Positions 63,208-64,000 of a stretch of 64,000 bases of DNA are shown piece after piece. Numbering within the stretch: position 1 is the first letter of the stretch; each line of letters opens with the position of its first letter. The stretch lies in assembly GCF_013463155.1 (NCBI RefSeq), contig NZ_CP040781.1:930001-994000 (forward strand), written 5' to 3'. This stretch comes from Staphylococcus sp. 17KM0847. Its GTDB lineage: Bacteria > Bacillota > Bacilli > Staphylococcales > Staphylococcaceae. The notes beneath the pieces are model-generated. The model was not told the origin of the DNA and made no database searches. It was given only the letters and a program-made list of their open reading frames with translations. The position numbers and the translations under genes are program-made.

Positions 63208-63413
63208 AGTAAAAACATAATTGTCTATCAATAAATAACAAGCTATAATGATTATTGTATGAATTTTAGGATATAGGTATACAGAGGTATAATTTAAATA
63301 AATGACGTATGATTTCATTTGTTTTAACGAATAAATATAGTGCTAATATTAAGATAAGGAGGCAATTCTGCTATTTAATGAGCATAACCTATGTTATATG
63401 AGGTTTTAAATAG
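63208..63413. other. glyS/ccpN divergent intergenic region
   Basis: This AT-rich stretch holds the glyS promoter on the minus strand and leader sequence for ccpN on the plus strand. A strong AAGGAGG at 63356-63362 is followed by short frames (from ATG 63379 and ATG 63391) that stop within 7-12 codons. A second ribosome-binding-like GAGGT lies at 63400-63404. No longer gene is visible. Confidence 0.5.
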
Positions 63414-64000
63414 TCAGAGACGGTTATAGAACTCAATCAGCGACAAGAAAAAATTATAGAAATTGTCAAATCCTCAGGACCCATTACTGGAGAAAAAATA
63501 GCTGAACAATTAAGCCTAACCCGTGCTACTTTAAGACCAGATCTTGCTATTTTAACGATGGCAGGTTACTTAGAGGCCAGACCACGTGTGGGATATTTTT
63601 ATTCAGGTAAGTCCAGTTCTCAAGTTTTAACTGAACAATTAAAAAACCATATCGTAAAAGATTATCAATCACATCCAGTTGTGTTAAAAAGTGATGTGAC
63701 TGTTTACGAAGCGATTTGCTCTATCTTTATTGAAGATGTTGGAACACTGTTTATCGTTAATGCTGAAAATGACTTGGTAGGCGTAGTGTCACGTAAAGAT
63801 TTATTACGTGCATCAATGGCAGGTCAAGATATTCACAATATGCCTGTCAATATTATTATGACGCGCATGCCGAATATCGTTTTATTGAATGAAGCGGATT
63901 CTATTCTTTATGCTGCAAAACAGATGATTAGCAAAGAAATAGATTCCATCCCAATTGTTAAAACAAAAGAAAGTGGTCATTATGAAGTGACAGGACGTGT
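63414..64000 (+). CDS. ccpN: CcpN-type repressor (HTH plus CBS domains), partial, no start codon visible
   Basis: The frame from 63414 is open to the window end. It encodes a CcpN-like regulator: an HTH domain (IELNQRQEKIIEIVKSSG, then KIAEQLSLTRATLRPDLAIL and GYLEARPRVGYFY, quoted in parts) followed by a CBS-domain pair (DVTVYEAICSIF, VVSRKDLLRAS). CcpN represses gluconeogenic genes in B. subtilis. No ATG, GTG or TTG occurs in frame between the TAG at 63411 and the conserved HTH. The sequence AAATAGTCAGAG would read ATG-TCA-GAG if a single T were present after AAATA, with GAGGT well spaced. Either a start-loss mutation, a sequencing error or a non-standard start is possible. Confidence 0.8.

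Overview
The window is a stretch of AT-rich Firmicutes chromosome and almost certainly belongs to a Staphylococcus. Protein sequences and gene order (rel-dtd-lytH-hisS-aspS, cymR-iscS-mnmA-recD2-alaS, the yqeG-to-comEC cluster, rpsT/lepA/hemW/hrcA/dnaK, floA/phoH/era/recO/glyS) match the staphylococcal and wider Bacillales core genome. The proteins are clearly diverged from those of S. aureus, so a coagulase-negative or animal-associated species is likely. I could not assign the species. Nearly everything is on the + strand. The exceptions are rarA, an LLM-type oxidoreductase, rpsT and glyS.

Layout. 1-5190: end of rel, dtd, the amidase gene lytH, and hisS-aspS behind a histidine-type T-box. 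5191-7560: 6S RNA, tcdA, and a 1-kb gene-poor stretch with an ISL3-type transposase remnant and a long hairpin, bounded by two inverted copies of a 36-bp terminator. 7561-12573: rarA, cymR, a CsbD-like gene with a SigmaB-type promoter, a group II intron with its reverse transcriptase, and an LLM oxidoreductase. 12784-26485: sulfur transfer and tRNA modification (iscS-type, mnmA), a TPR protein, recD2, T-box-alaS, ireB-ruvX-yrzB, trmR-trhP1-trhP2, udk, greA. 26951-32499: a tightly overlapping six-gene operon for 5-oxoprolinase-type proteins, a biotin carrier and biotin carboxylase, and an NRAMP-family membrane protein. 32665-42942: mtnN, then yqeG-yqeH-aroE-yhbY-nadD-yqeK-rsfS-yqeM and comEA-comEB-comEC-holA. 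43054-54808: rpsT, lepA, hemW, the CIRCE-controlled hrcA-grpE-dnaK-dnaJ-prmA-rsmE-mtaB group, and rpsU. 55038-61548: NfeD-like gene, floA and a third gene, then phoH-ybeY-dgkA-cdd-era-recO. 61601-64000: glyS with a glycine T-box, and the beginning of ccpN, which has no usable start codon in this sequence.

Themes. Three aminoacyl-tRNA synthetase units (His/Asp, Ala, Gly) have T-box leaders. tRNA anticodon-loop modification is heavily represented: MnmA and its sulfur donor, TrhP1/TrhP2/TrmR for xo5U34, and TcdA and MtaB for derivatives of t6A37. The most interesting lead is the 26951-32499 operon. Its parts together make up a discrete-subunit version of urea carboxylase (biotin carboxylase, AHS1 and AHS2 domains, biotin carrier) joined to PxpA and to an NRAMP-like protein that lacks the usual metal-binding motifs. 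No prophage, CRISPR array, tRNA or rRNA gene was seen.
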